Part shown: positions 1 through 7,775 of the stretch, one piece after another
Layout of the letters: each line of letters opens with the position of its first letter
Numbering within the stretch: the stretch's first letter is position 1
Assembly (NCBI RefSeq): GCF_022378335.1
Contig: NZ_JAIQCI010000046.1
Span: 1-47,107 of the forward strand
Length of the DNA stretch: 47,107 bases
From: Croceicoccus hydrothermalis
Lineage (GTDB): Bacteria; Pseudomonadota; Alphaproteobacteria; Sphingomonadales; Sphingomonadaceae
Reading direction: 5' to 3'
The notes under the pieces: generated by a model
What the model was told of the DNA's origin: nothing
The model's input: only the letters and a program-made list of their open reading frames with translations
Databases searched by the model: none
Made by a program: the position numbers and the translations under genes

Positions 1-81
1 CCCAACATCGATCGATCTATGCAACGCTAACGGGGTCCCTTTTGCGCGCCGATAGGGGGGCCCGATTGAACGCCGATTGAC
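1..81. mobile_element. Partial terminal region of an IS21-like insertion sequence
   Basis: The last bases of this stretch, read on the minus strand, give TGTCAATCGGCGTTCAATCG, which starts with TG and repeats the core CGCCGAT at two places (about 49-54 and 71-76). Spaced internal repeats next to a TG-starting end resemble ends I know from IS21-family elements. The homology of the neighbouring gene to a partition protein begins right after base 81, which is what an insertion boundary would look like. No transposase lies inside the window, so the family is an inference from memory of such ends. Confidence 0.45.
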
Positions 82-1222
82 AAGCCACGACCTCCTTGAA
101 GGTCTCGGTCGCTTGCCCTGCGAGCCTGCGCCAATGACCGAGCAGGAAGCGCAGGAGCTCGGCGAGCTCGAGGCCGACTACGACCGCGTCGCCGCCGTGC
201 TCGAAGACGAGGACAGCGACGAGGACGAGGTCGCCAAGGCCGAACAGGAACTCGTCGTCATCGACCGCGCCATGCGCGCGATCAATGACCGGCCGCCGGT
301 ACTCGCCGACGAACTGAAAGCCGAAGCTGGTGCTTTCCTCGTCCTCTCGCGCAATGGCGAGCCGACCTTGGTCCCGCAGTTCTATACCGAGACCGAGGTC
401 ATCGCTGACGAAGGCGTGGTCGAGGCCATTGAAGAGAGCGGTGCGGCGAAGCCCAAGGGAAGCTCGTTGTCGCAGCGCCTGCTCGACGAGCTCGCAATGC
501 AGCGCCGCGATATCCTGGCGATCCATCTCGCCAACGATCCGGCACTGGCGCTCGACTTCATGGTGTTCACGCTCGCTGATGCCGATGGGCACGACTGGCG
601 CGCCAGGAAGGCCTCGACACTGGTGGGTCCGGTAGCATCAGGCCCGGTTACCGGGTTCGAAGCCAGGGATGCGCCGGCAAGTGCTGCCCTGGCCGAGTTT
701 GCCGGGTCGCTCGATGAAAGCTGGCGTGCTGGGACAAGCGATGTCGAACGGTTCGCCAGGTTCCGGGCACTGTCAGACGAGGCGCGCTCGGCCTGGCTTG
801 GCCATGTCGTCTCGCGCACGCTTGTCGCCAGCCTTGCCTGCGAAGGTGAGCGTTCGGTACCGATGCATGAGACGCTCGGCTCGCTCCTCGAAATCGAGAC
901 CGCGCATTGGTGGCGTCCCACGGCTGTCAACTACTTCGACCGTGTGGCCAAGGTTCGCACACTCGAAGCGCTCGATGCTGCGGGTGGTCCCGAACTGGTC
1001 AGTCGCTACGCTGCTTCGAAGAAGACCGAACTGGCAAGCGCTGCCGATCGCATCTTCTCGGGCAACTTCATTGGCAAGGCTGAGGTCAAGGAGCGGGCGC
1101 AGGTTTGGGTTCCTTCGATAATGCGTTTTGCTCGTCCCGAAGAAAGCGAACTGGTTGACGCCGGAGCCGAAAAGCCGGTCAGTGACGTTACAGCTGACGA
1201 GATTGCCGAGCAGGCTGCCTGA
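77..1222 (+). CDS. C-terminal part of a large ParB-like plasmid/ICE partition protein (5'-truncated)
   Basis: The product is about 380 residues and corresponds to the C-terminal half of the large (about 700 residues) ParB/RepB/Spo0J-type proteins found on sphingomonad plasmids and integrative elements. Visible parts are an acidic coiled segment (residues about 20-65, rich in Glu/Asp/Ala) and a long helical region ending in an acidic tail. The N-terminal ParB nuclease/DNA-binding part is absent. In-frame stop TAG at 53-55 closes the frame upstream, and the only available start, TTG at 77, lies inside the IS-like end, so translation of this fragment is doubtful. Such proteins normally sit beside ArdC and DUF2493 genes, which here appear 9 kb downstream, so this is probably the broken edge of the same backbone. 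I regard it as a remnant. The family call is from overall resemblance. Confidence 0.6.
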   Translation: MTSHDLLEGLGRLPCEPAPMTEQEAQELGELEADYDRVAAVLEDEDSDEDEVAKAEQELVVIDRAMRAINDRPPVLADELKAEAGAFLVLSRNGEPTLVPQFYTETEVIADEGVVEAIEESGAAKPKGSSLSQRLLDELAMQRRDILAIHLANDPALALDFMVFTLADADGHDWRARKASTLVGPVASGPVTGFEARDAPASAALAEFAGSLDESWRAGTSDVERFARFRALSDEARSAWLGHVVSRTLVASLACEGERSVPMHETLGSLLEIETAHWWRPTAVNYFDRVAKVRTLEALDAAGGPELVSRYAASKKTELASAADRIFSGNFIGKAEVKERAQVWVPSIMRFARPEESELVDAGAEKPVSDVTADEIAEQAA

Positions 1223-1252
1223 CCCCTCCTGACAGGTCCAGGTCACTCGGCG

Positions 1253-1286
1253 GGCGGTCCGTCCCAATCGGGACGGGCCGCCTTTT
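1253..1286 (+). terminator. Rho-independent terminator after the parB fragment
   Basis: The arms GGCGGTCCGTCCC (1253-1265) and GGGACGGGCCGCC (1270-1282) pair over 13 bp with one G-U wobble around an AATC loop and are followed directly by TTTT. It lies 31 bp after the stop codon of the ParB-like fragment. Confidence 0.85.
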
Positions 1287-1527
1287 CCGTGTCAAATTCT
1301 GGGCCGTTAGCCGCCAGTCCGGTCTTGGGGCTGACATGCGGAAAGCCGCCCTCCCGCTAACGACCCCACCGCAGTCTTTCATCGTCGGTCGCAGTAGCCT
1401 TCAAGCGGTCATAAGGACATGCCCTGCTCTTACTCGAACTTCCCCAAGGGGATGGAACCGGGCCGACCATTCACGGATTGGTGTTGGGTATTATCGTCAA
1501 AAACTCGGGAAGCCGAAGGGTTCATCA
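1287..1527. other. Intergenic stretch, no gene seen
   Basis: Between the terminator and the DJ-1 gene I see no convincing coding region. A motif around 1330-1338 (GCTGACATG) weakly resembles the GCCGACATT motif seen at other junctions in the window. This may be degenerate intergenic mobile-repeat material. Confidence 0.4.
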
Positions 1528-2091
1528 ATGCGCCCCATCACAGTTGTCCTCACAGAAGGTTATTCGGACTGGGAAATTGCACCGTTGTGCGGTGCTGGCC
1601 GTGCCTTTTACGAGGCGGAATTTCGGTTCGTATCTCCAACGGGGGGCGCTCTTACGTCTGCTGCAGGCCTACCGATCGCCGAAACTGCGAGGTTCGAAGC
1701 ACCGGACGATGGCGTCGTCGTGGTTTGCGGGGGTCCCGCTTTCGAGGCTGACGATGGCTTGAAAATTGGTCAAAAGTTGAGGCAAGCGCGTCAGTCAGGT
1801 TGCATCATCGCTGGCATTTGCGGTGGAACGATCGCCCTGGCCCGTGCCGGTATGCTCGATGACGTCAGCCACACATCTAACGGGCCTGATTATCTTAGGA
1901 AATACGTCGAAGCGTACTCGGGCACAGGTAGGTACGTCGATAAGCCGAAGGCCGTTCGCGATAAGGACATCATCACTGCTCCGGCCCCTGCCCCTGCGAG
2001 CTTCGCGAGCGAAGTCCTCGCGGCAGCGGGACTCGAACCTCGGAAGGCAGAAGAGTTGAAAAGCATGCTCGGCGCAGAGCATTCGAGTTAA
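1528..2091 (+). CDS. DJ-1/PfpI family protein (class I glutamine amidotransferase-like)
   Basis: 187 residues, normal length for a single-domain DJ-1/PfpI protein. The N-terminal strand carries LTEGYSDWE with the Glu that usually assists the nucleophile. The nucleophile elbow is AGICGGT (residues about 91-97) with the Cys in the expected place. The start at 1528 is chosen because the fold begins there (MRPITVVLTEG) and a purine-rich GAAGGG stretch precedes it by about 9 bases; longer in-frame starts add unrelated sequence. The family includes glyoxalases, chaperones, proteases and amidotransferases, and the substrate cannot be told from sequence. It stands alone between a terminator and a small ORF, in a patch of unrelated stress genes, and may protect against electrophiles. 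That role is inferred. Confidence 0.85.
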   Translation: MRPITVVLTEGYSDWEIAPLCGAGRAFYEAEFRFVSPTGGALTSAAGLPIAETARFEAPDDGVVVVCGGPAFEADDGLKIGQKLRQARQSGCIIAGICGGTIALARAGMLDDVSHTSNGPDYLRKYVEAYSGTGRYVDKPKAVRDKDIITAPAPAPASFASEVLAAAGLEPRKAEELKSMLGAEHSS

Positions 2092-2125
2092 AAGATTGGG
2101 TGAGCGCAAGAAAGGCAACACGCGA

Positions 2126-2248
2126 ATGGAAGCCAACAACGGGTGGAAAACATGTAGGCGCGGCCACAAATATCGCGGTCCCGGCCCCTGCCCGAAGTGT
2201 TGGCCGGCTGGCGCTGCCCGTGTGCGATCGAAAGATAGTCGTTCGTGA
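2126..2248 (+). CDS. Tiny zinc-ribbon-like protein (40 aa)
   Basis: A 40-codon frame carries GWKTCRRGHKYRGPGPCPKC followed by WPAG. This places one Cys near the start, then Gly-His-Lys-Tyr, then a CPxC pair and Trp-Pro, as in a small treble-clef or zinc-ribbon knuckle. I recall similar short proteins with a C..GH.Y.G.GPCP.CWPG signature in many bacteria, often unannotated. ATG 2126 is taken as the start; the frame is also open upstream to a TTG at 2096 just after the DJ-1 stop, so a slightly longer form or a read from a coupled start is possible. The rest of 2092-2360 shows no other gene. Confidence 0.5.
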   Translation: MEANNGWKTCRRGHKYRGPGPCPKCWPAGAARVRSKDSRS

Positions 2249-2360
2249 GACTTCAACCCGCCAGGCAGCTCACTCGATGGTCCGCCAATGGGCCGCCAGC
2301 GGTCAGTCCGCTTTCTGGGTTTGGGATCGCAATTGCCGACATTCCGCAACGACCGTAATA

Positions 2361-2777
2361 TCATTTGTCTGATAGGGTCGGGATGGTCACTAGCATGCGG
2401 TTAAGCTCTTCGACATCGTCGAACGGAGCTTGCGTAAGGGTTAGTTTCGCGCCGCTTCCGTCCGGTTCGAAGTTGATCCGCATCTCCGTCTCAGTGGCAT
2501 CGGGCTCTTCCCAACGGAATGTGAACACGAGCAGGCGCGGAGACTCGATGGTCAGATAACGGCCACCGTGCGGCAGTTCCTTCCCGTCCTCGCCGACCAT
2601 GACCGCGCGCGATTCGCCGCCCTCGCGGACGTCGGCATCGAACGAGGTAGTCCTGAACTCTTTGGGTCCCCACCAGCGCACTATTTCCGTCGGATTGGTC
2701 CAGGCCGCGAAAACCTCCTGCGGCGGGGCGTCGAACCGATGCTCGAGTTCGAGAGAATGCTGCTTATCCTTGTCCAT
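2361..2777 (-). CDS. SRPBCC/AHSA1-type protein with altered C-terminus
   Basis: 138 residues. The first 115 match the SRPBCC (Bet v 1-like, AHSA1-related) fold found beside ArsR regulators: RFDAPPQEVFAAW, then NPTEIVRWWGP, the GG(R)Y and PRLLVFTFRW strands, and the LTLTQAPF strand. The closing helix of the family, which normally contains a Trp and a Leu-Asp-Arg-Leu pattern, is missing and replaced by about 17 unrelated residues. This suggests truncation by the same rearrangements that broke its neighbours. The start overlaps the end of the ArsR gene by 14 bases, the usual arrangement of ArsR-SRPBCC pairs, so they are co-transcribed leftwards. The ligand is unknown. Confidence 0.8.
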   Translation of the reverse strand: MDKDKQHSLELEHRFDAPPQEVFAAWTNPTEIVRWWGPKEFRTTSFDADVREGGESRAVMVGEDGKELPHGGRYLTIESPRLLVFTFRWEEPDATETEMRINFEPDGSGAKLTLTQAPFDDVEELNRMLVTIPTLSDK

Positions 2778-3093
2778 CGATGTCTTTGCCGTTGCTGCGA
2801 AGATGCGTGTCGAGACGGTCCAGACTTCCCGTCCAGAACTTGCGGTAGCGTGCGATCCAGGCCTCGGCTGCGGCTAGCGGCGCCACGACGAGGCGGCGCG
2901 GGCGACGCGCCCCCTCACGTCGCTGCTCAACAAGCCCGGCGCGCTCGAGGACAAGCAGGTGCTTGGAAACGGCGGCGAGGGTCTGATCGAATGGCGCCGA
3001 GAGATCGCTCACGGTCAACTCTCCTTCGCGCAGGTGCGTGAGCAGCGCCCGGCGGGTCGGGTCCGCCAGCGCCGCGAAGGTTCGACTGAGAAC
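2764..3093 (-). CDS. ArsR-family regulator lacking its native start
   Basis: About 110 residues of an ArsR/SmtB winged helix of the type paired with SRPBCC proteins. TFAALADPTRRALLTHLREG is helix 1-2, and the recognition region carries TLAAVSKHLLVLERAGL. There is no Cys cluster, so a metal-sensing role is not indicated. Homologs normally begin a few residues before the TFAALADPTRR segment with an ATG; here no ATG, GTG or TTG lies at that point in frame. The nearest in-frame candidate is TTG at 3150, inside sequence belonging to the adjacent TetR remnant on the other strand. The coordinates give the recognisable part. The gene is probably silent or expressed from an accidental start. It overlaps the SRPBCC gene downstream. 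Confidence 0.65.
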   Translation of the reverse strand, partial: VLSRTFAALADPTRRALLTHLREGELTVSDLSAPFDQTLAAVSKHLLVLERAGLVEQRREGARRPRRLVVAPLAAAEAWIARYRKFWTGSLDRLDTHLRSNGKDIDGQG

Positions 3094-3540
3094 ATGGCGG
3101 GCTTGCTGACGCAGGTGGCGCGGCGCAGTTACGAGGCACTGGGCAAGCAACTGGCAGGCGCGGCAGAGGGGCTGGAAGGCAACGCGGCGCTGCGCGCGCT
3201 GACGGCCGTCTATGTTAGGTTCGCGCGCGACAACACGGGCCGTTTCCGCCTGATGGGCCGCACCGACTTGATCGAATTGGAGGACGATGACCTGCGGGCT
3301 GCGGCCTATCGGGCGATGCGCCCGCTCGCCGCCGCCGCTGCCGGAACACGCGGCCTCGGCGTGCCGACCCCCGAGTTCGAGCGACTGGATCCGCGCCTGA
3401 TCGCCGCCATCGCCCCCGCGCACGGACTGGCGCATCTGGCCACCGAAGGACGGCTGGCCGCGACAATGCGGTCGGGAGAGGTGGACGCGCAGGCGCAAGA
3501 CGCGTTGGTGGACGAGGTTTTGCGCGCGCTGTGGCCTTGA
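3094..3540 (+). pseudogene. TetR-family C-terminal (WHG) domain fragment, DNA-binding domain missing
   Basis: From the ATG at 3094 the frame reads MAGLLTQVARRSYEALG and continues with a TetR_C WHG-type ligand domain (about 148 residues: ALRALTAVYVRFARDNTG, then RFRLMGRTDLI). The HTH that should precede the LLTQVARRSYEALG helix is absent. Upstream of 3094 the same frame runs into the antisense of the ArsR gene, so the true 5' part was lost. A protein made from ATG 3094 could not bind DNA by itself. I read this as one side of a deletion junction, the other side being the ArsR gene. Confidence 0.65.
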
Positions 3541-3823
3541 AGCAAACCGCCCAAACCGATAGCCGCTACGCAATACTGATCACGCTGAACGCGAGCGAGC
3601 CATATGCTACGACTTCGGTTTCTTGCTGTGCCTCGATATCTGACGCTGGAGGCGCGCGCGTGTCCTACCCGCCTGCTCGGGCAAACAGGACAGCTCTCCA
3701 GCGCAGGAGGTTACCTGTACCACAATGGTGAGCACGTCTGCTGTTGAAAAACCGCCACTCGCGCGCCAAACATTCTCCCAAAATGCGTAAGATCCTACGC
3801 GGTATGGTGGCGGTCACGCAACG
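3541..3823. other. Intergenic stretch between convergent tetR remnants, no gene seen
   Basis: I found no credible coding region here. A small hairpin, GCGTA..TACGC, lies near 3786-3801, just outside the stop codon of the TetR gene, and could act in termination, but it lacks a T tract. Confidence 0.35.
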
Positions 3824-4441
3824 CTATCCGGCTGACGGTTCGCCGAACATGATCTGCCTGAAGACCTTCACGTAACTTTCTTCCGGCTGGGTGCCGTCGC
3901 CCGATCGCAAGACTGCGGTATGCCAGAGTATGAGCAAGGTTTCGGTGATGACATCGGCGGGCAAGCGGAGTGGCTGCCCAAACTGGGCGGCCAGGCCTTC
4001 GATCAGAACCCGGAACTGGGCCGTTACACGCGCCTCCGCAGCCTTGTACTGCGCGCGGAATTCCGGGTTGCGAAAGGCATAGAGCTGCAATTCCAGCGCC
4101 AGCGCCGCCCAGGCCTGGCGATCGGGGATGTGGGCTAGCCACGCAGCAAGCGTTTGCATGGCCTGGTCGATATCGACTTCCGGGATCGAGGCGGCGAGGT
4201 CTTCCAGTCGGTCCCGCTGTTCGGCCAAGTGACCTTCCATGACTTCGAGCAGCAGCAACTCCTTGCTCTCGAAGTTCGAATAAAAGGCGCCTTGCGTAAA
4301 TCCGGCGTCGGCGCAGAGCTGGCGCACGGAAAGTGCCGGGATGGAATGGGCGATCATCAGCCGCTCGGCCGATTCGATCAGCTTGGCGCGTGTTTCCGCC
4401 TGGCTTTGCCGACGCGATTTGCTGGTGGTTTCGCCGCTCAT
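3824..4441 (-). CDS. TetR/AcrR-family transcriptional regulator
   Basis: 205 residues, typical TetR length. The N-terminal HTH is complete: ETRAKLIESAERLM is helix 1, LSVRQLCADAGFTQGAFYSN the HTH, followed by FESKELLLLEVM. The C-terminal domain is a generic all-helical ligand pocket and does not identify the ligand. The gene is divergent from the catalase-DyP operon, with 137 bp between the two starts. That gap contains a perfect ATATCA-CT-TGATAT palindrome, a likely operator. It probably represses the divergent peroxidase operon and itself, an inference from position. It is intact, unlike the TetR fragment at 3094. Confidence 0.88.
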   Translation of the reverse strand: MSGETTSKSRRQSQAETRAKLIESAERLMIAHSIPALSVRQLCADAGFTQGAFYSNFESKELLLLEVMEGHLAEQRDRLEDLAASIPEVDIDQAMQTLAAWLAHIPDRQAWAALALELQLYAFRNPEFRAQYKAAEARVTAQFRVLIEGLAAQFGQPLRLPADVITETLLILWHTAVLRSGDGTQPEESYVKVFRQIMFGEPSAG

Positions 4442-4490
4442 GGTGCTCGATCCGTCTCAAAAGTCCTGATTTTCGGAACCAAATTTTCAG

Positions 4491-4504
4491 ATATCACTTG
4501 ATAT
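4491..4504. promoter_or_regulatory. Palindromic operator candidate for the divergent TetR regulator
   Basis: ATATCACTTGATAT is a perfect inverted repeat (6-bp arms, 2-bp centre) located between the divergent TetR and catalase-like genes, 75 bp upstream of the catalase-like start. AT-rich sequence surrounds it, as in a promoter region. Confidence 0.55.
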
Positions 4505-4578
4505 TTCAAATGCCCGACCAGAGGATCGGTTTCCCGTCGATCCTTTCCAGCAGGCGAAACAGGCAGGAGTTGTTGCCC

Positions 4579-5664
4579 ATGCAGCCCATACGGTTCACCC
4601 CCGATGTCGAGCGAGTCGATCCCGACGAACAGCGGCTGACGCGCGAGATCGTCGAACAGATGAATGCGACGGCGCGCAACGCGTTCGAACGGCATCGGCA
4701 CGCCCATCGCGATGCCCATGCGAAATCGCACGCGATCCTTAAGGGTAGCATGACCGTGCACGACGGTCTGTCGGCTGAGCTTGCGCAGGGCATCTTCGCT
4801 TCTCCGAAGACCTACGAGGTCGTCGCGCGGCTTTCGTCCGCGCCGGGCGATATCCATTCGGACGGGGTTCCGGCCCCGCGCGGTTTCGCGATCAAGGTGA
4901 TCGGCGTTCCGGGTGACCGGCTTTCGCCCGACATCGGTGGCGAGAACCAGGATTTCCTGATGGTGAATTTCCCGGTGCTCGCCTTCGGCACGATCCCGAA
5001 ATACAAGCAGATGCTGGGTCTGCTCGAAAAGAACGCGCATGCGCCCGACTTCTTTCAGCGGCTCGTTGCCGGCGTGGCGCGCGGCGCGAAGGATGCGTTG
5101 GAAGCGGTGGGCAAGGTGCCGAGCGCGACGCTCGAGGGGTTGGCGCGCGACAACAATCATCCTCTCGGCGAAACCTATCATACGCAGGCCGCTGTCCGGT
5201 TCGGCGACCATGTAGCCAAACTGTCGCTCGCCCCGAAATCCCGATCCGTGCGCGATTTGACCGGTCGGGATCTCGGAGACGTCCAATATTCGACTATGCG
5301 CGACGTGATCGGCAATTTTTTCCGCGCGAACGGCGCCGAATATGAATTGCGCGCGCAGCTCTGCACCGATCTCGAAACGATGCCGGTGGAAGATGCGGCG
5401 GTGTTGTGGGAAGAGGAAAAGTCTCCTCATCGTGCCGTCGCCACGCTGCGCTTCGACAGCCAAGACCCCTACAGCCCGCCACGCCAGGTGTTCGGCGACG
5501 ATGTATTGTCGTTCAATCCATGGAACGGCGTCGAGGCGCATAGTCCGCTGGGCGGCATCATGCGCATTCGCCGCGCGGCCTACGAACGGTCCAGCGCCTA
5601 TCGTCACACCCAGAACGATCGCCCGCGCATAGAGCCGCAGGCCCTGTCCGACATTCCCGATTGA
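4579..5664 (+). CDS. Catalase-family heme protein (y4iL-like)
   Basis: 361 residues, much shorter than classical catalases (about 480 or more) but normal for the small catalase-related group that includes rhizobial y4iL. The region RGFAIKVIGVPGD followed by NQDFLMVNFPVLAF corresponds to the catalase core where substrate Asn/Phe residues sit, and LSSAPGD and NPWNGVEAHSPLGGIMRIRR are typical of this group. ATG 4579 is preferred because AGGAG lies 9 bases upstream; a longer frame exists but has no ribosome-binding site. No signal peptide is seen. The heme-dependent activity may be peroxidase, catalase or fatty-acid hydroperoxide conversion; the members studied are few. It is the first gene of an operon with a protein of unknown function, a DyP peroxidase and a thioesterase. 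Confidence 0.85.
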   Translation: MQPIRFTPDVERVDPDEQRLTREIVEQMNATARNAFERHRHAHRDAHAKSHAILKGSMTVHDGLSAELAQGIFASPKTYEVVARLSSAPGDIHSDGVPAPRGFAIKVIGVPGDRLSPDIGGENQDFLMVNFPVLAFGTIPKYKQMLGLLEKNAHAPDFFQRLVAGVARGAKDALEAVGKVPSATLEGLARDNNHPLGETYHTQAAVRFGDHVAKLSLAPKSRSVRDLTGRDLGDVQYSTMRDVIGNFFRANGAEYELRAQLCTDLETMPVEDAAVLWEEEKSPHRAVATLRFDSQDPYSPPRQVFGDDVLSFNPWNGVEAHSPLGGIMRIRRAAYERSSAYRHTQNDRPRIEPQALSDIPD

Positions 5665-5689
5665 CCACCAAGCGCAAAAGGAGCGCGCC

Positions 5690-6385
5690 ATGACCAAAAG
5701 CATCGATCCGCGTCTTGCCGATGAGAGCAAGCCCGAAGAAATCCGCCGCCGTGCGCGCGAGCTGGCAGAAGACTTGCCGCAGCTGGCGAAAATTGCGCTG
5801 GAAGCGATGATCCGTGACCACAATCCCGATTACAAGGGCACTGCCAACAAGGCGGGGCGCGCAGGCATGCAGTCGGGCAATGTGTCCGAACTGACTGCTA
5901 TCGCCAAGGTGAAGCCGGGCGGGGCGGATCGCCTGCGCCGGATCTTCGATCTGACCAACGGCAATATGGACGGCGCGCAGCGCGTGTCGACCTTGCACGA
6001 TATGCGCTTCGTTTTCTTCGACGACGATACGCGGATCCTGTTCGCCACCACCTATGATGGCGATTGGGACACTTACATCAACGATTTCGCCACCAAGATT
6101 CCCGGCTTGATGGACTTGCTCTTCGCCAACATCGAAGGATGGCCGGGCATCGACAGTCCCGAGGTGAAAGACTTCATCGCCGATCACCAAATCGATGCGT
6201 CGGGCTGGTTCGTCGCAAATCCGCAGGTGACCGTTGTGGATACTCGCCGGTACCAGCGGATGGAGCACGCGCTGGAGGACTTCCTCGAAAAATCCCGGGC
6301 GAATGCAGATATGGATCCCGCCACCCGCCAGGCTCTCGACGAGCTGAGCACGGCCATCGCGCAACCCGAAGGCGTGGATTATTGA
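5690..6385 (+). CDS. Conserved protein of unknown function in the peroxidase operon
   Basis: 231 residues, soluble, no signal peptide and no membrane segment. I do not recognise a named domain. The middle part alternates strands and helices (SELTAIAKVKPGGADRLRRI, then LHDMRFVFFDDDTRILFATT and YDGDWDTYINDF) in the manner of a repeated ferredoxin-like fold, the same fold class as DyP peroxidases and chlorite dismutases. No obvious heme-ligating His motif stands out. It starts 25 bp after the catalase-like gene with a GGAG site and ends 1 bp before the DyP start, so the three are tightly coupled. It is likely a partner or structural component of the heme proteins. That is inference from context. 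Confidence 0.75.
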   Translation: MTKSIDPRLADESKPEEIRRRARELAEDLPQLAKIALEAMIRDHNPDYKGTANKAGRAGMQSGNVSELTAIAKVKPGGADRLRRIFDLTNGNMDGAQRVSTLHDMRFVFFDDDTRILFATTYDGDWDTYINDFATKIPGLMDLLFANIEGWPGIDSPEVKDFIADHQIDASGWFVANPQVTVVDTRRYQRMEHALEDFLEKSRANADMDPATRQALDELSTAIAQPEGVDY

Positions 6386-6386
6386 C

Positions 6387-7775
6387 ATGGGCATTCTCCA
6401 AGAACTTTCCGCCCGCTTCCGTCCCGACAAGGTCAAGCTCCAGCTCGACGATATCCAGGCGCTGATCCTGCGATCCCGGCCCGAACCCTATGTCGGTATC
6501 CATTCGATGATCCATGTCGACGAGGCTGCGGGTGGTCGGGATCTTTTACGACGCTTGGCCGACCATATCCCTGCTGCATCGGGGTGGACGGACGAACTAG
6601 ATTCGTGGACCGGCGTCGCCATCAGCTACGATGGCTTGAAGGCACTCGGGCTGCCGGAAACCTCGCTGGGGAGTTTTCCGCTGGCCTTCCAGCAGGGCAT
6701 GGCCGCTCGTGCCGAGCAACTACGCGATTTAGGCGAAAACGCGCCCGAAACATGGGAGGATCCCTATCGCCCCGGCACTTGCCATATCGCATTGACCATT
6801 TATGCGCGCGACGACGATGCGCTCGACGACGTGCTGGCAAAGGCCGAGGCCGAACTGGAAAAATCCACCGGCATCACGCTGATCGGTACGCACCGTTTCG
6901 GTGCCGACGAGGACGCAAAGAACCCCTTCGGCTTTCGCGACAGCATTTCGCAGCCGTTGGTCGACGGGAGCGGGGTCGACCCCTTGCCCGGTCAGGAGCG
7001 CGCGATCGCGCCTGGAGAATTCATCTTGGGCGAGGACAGCGAGACCGGCAGCCCGCTCGCCATGCCGCAACCCGAACCGCTTGGGCGCAACGGGTCATAC
7101 ATCGTGCTCCGCAAATACCAGAGCCGGGTCGGCGCCTTCAACGACTTCCTGCGCGGACAATCCGCCGACGAAGCCGAGCAGGATTATATCGCCGCGAAAA
7201 TGTTCGGCCGGTGGCAGAGCGGTGCGCCATTGCCGCTTGCGCCGGAACGGGACGATCCGGAGCTCGGCGCCGATCCGCAGCGCAACAACGACTTCTCTTA
7301 CGAAGACGATCATCGCGGCCTTGTCTGTCCGCACGCCGCGCACATGCGCCGCCTCAATCCGCGCGACAGCCAGCTTACGATCCTCAGCGACGTGAACATC
7401 CACCGCATTATCAGGCGCTCGTCTACCTATGGGCCGAAATGGAGCCGCGACGTGACATCCGAAGTCGATGCGCAGGAAGATCGCGGGCTGTTCTTCATTT
7501 TCATCAGCGCCAGGGCCTTCGATACGATCGAATTTCTCCAGCAGGAATGGATCAACCGTGGCAACTTCGTCGATCTGGGCGAAGAACGGGATCCGGTCGT
7601 CGGCCTGCACCAGACGCCCGGGACCTTTACCATTCCCGAAACGCCGGTGCGCCGAAAAATCGATGGCGTGACCACCTTCAACCGGCTGCGCGGCGGGGAA
7701 TACATGTTCATGCCCTCGCTAACGGCGCTGCGCTGGATTGGCGATGGCGCATGGGAAGAAGGCGCGAGCCCATGA
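6387..7775 (+). CDS. DyP-type heme peroxidase
   Basis: 462 residues, in the range of the longer (class V/C-D type) DyP peroxidases. The distal motif is GFRDSISQP at residues 182-190, with the catalytic Asp at 185; the usual motif is GxxDG, so the last Gly is Ser here. The proximal heme region is CPHAAHMRRLNPRD, where His319 occupies the place of the family's GAH(I/M)RR histidine. The C-terminal end has FVDLGEERDPVVG and GGEYMFMPSLTALRWIGDG. There is no Tat or Sec signal, so the protein is cytoplasmic unless carried by a partner, and no encapsulin gene is nearby. The start ATG at 6387 follows the preceding stop by 1 bp. The last codons overlap the thioesterase start by ATGA. Likely role: peroxide-dependent oxidation of organic substrates. 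Confidence 0.9.
   Translation: MGILQELSARFRPDKVKLQLDDIQALILRSRPEPYVGIHSMIHVDEAAGGRDLLRRLADHIPAASGWTDELDSWTGVAISYDGLKALGLPETSLGSFPLAFQQGMAARAEQLRDLGENAPETWEDPYRPGTCHIALTIYARDDDALDDVLAKAEAELEKSTGITLIGTHRFGADEDAKNPFGFRDSISQPLVDGSGVDPLPGQERAIAPGEFILGEDSETGSPLAMPQPEPLGRNGSYIVLRKYQSRVGAFNDFLRGQSADEAEQDYIAAKMFGRWQSGAPLPLAPERDDPELGADPQRNNDFSYEDDHRGLVCPHAAHMRRLNPRDSQLTILSDVNIHRIIRRSSTYGPKWSRDVTSEVDAQEDRGLFFIFISARAFDTIEFLQQEWINRGNFVDLGEERDPVVGLHQTPGTFTIPETPVRRKIDGVTTFNRLRGGEYMFMPSLTALRWIGDGAWEEGASP

Noticed and set aside
4438..5823. Long antisense frame across the catalase-like gene
   Set aside because: It is a high-GC antisense shadow with no domain and no ribosome-binding site, while the sense strand has a clear catalase-family protein.
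6584..7771. Long open frame overlapping the DyP gene in another frame
   Set aside because: It is an arginine-rich shadow of a high-GC gene; only its last 139 codons (from 7772) encode a recognisable protein, the thioesterase.
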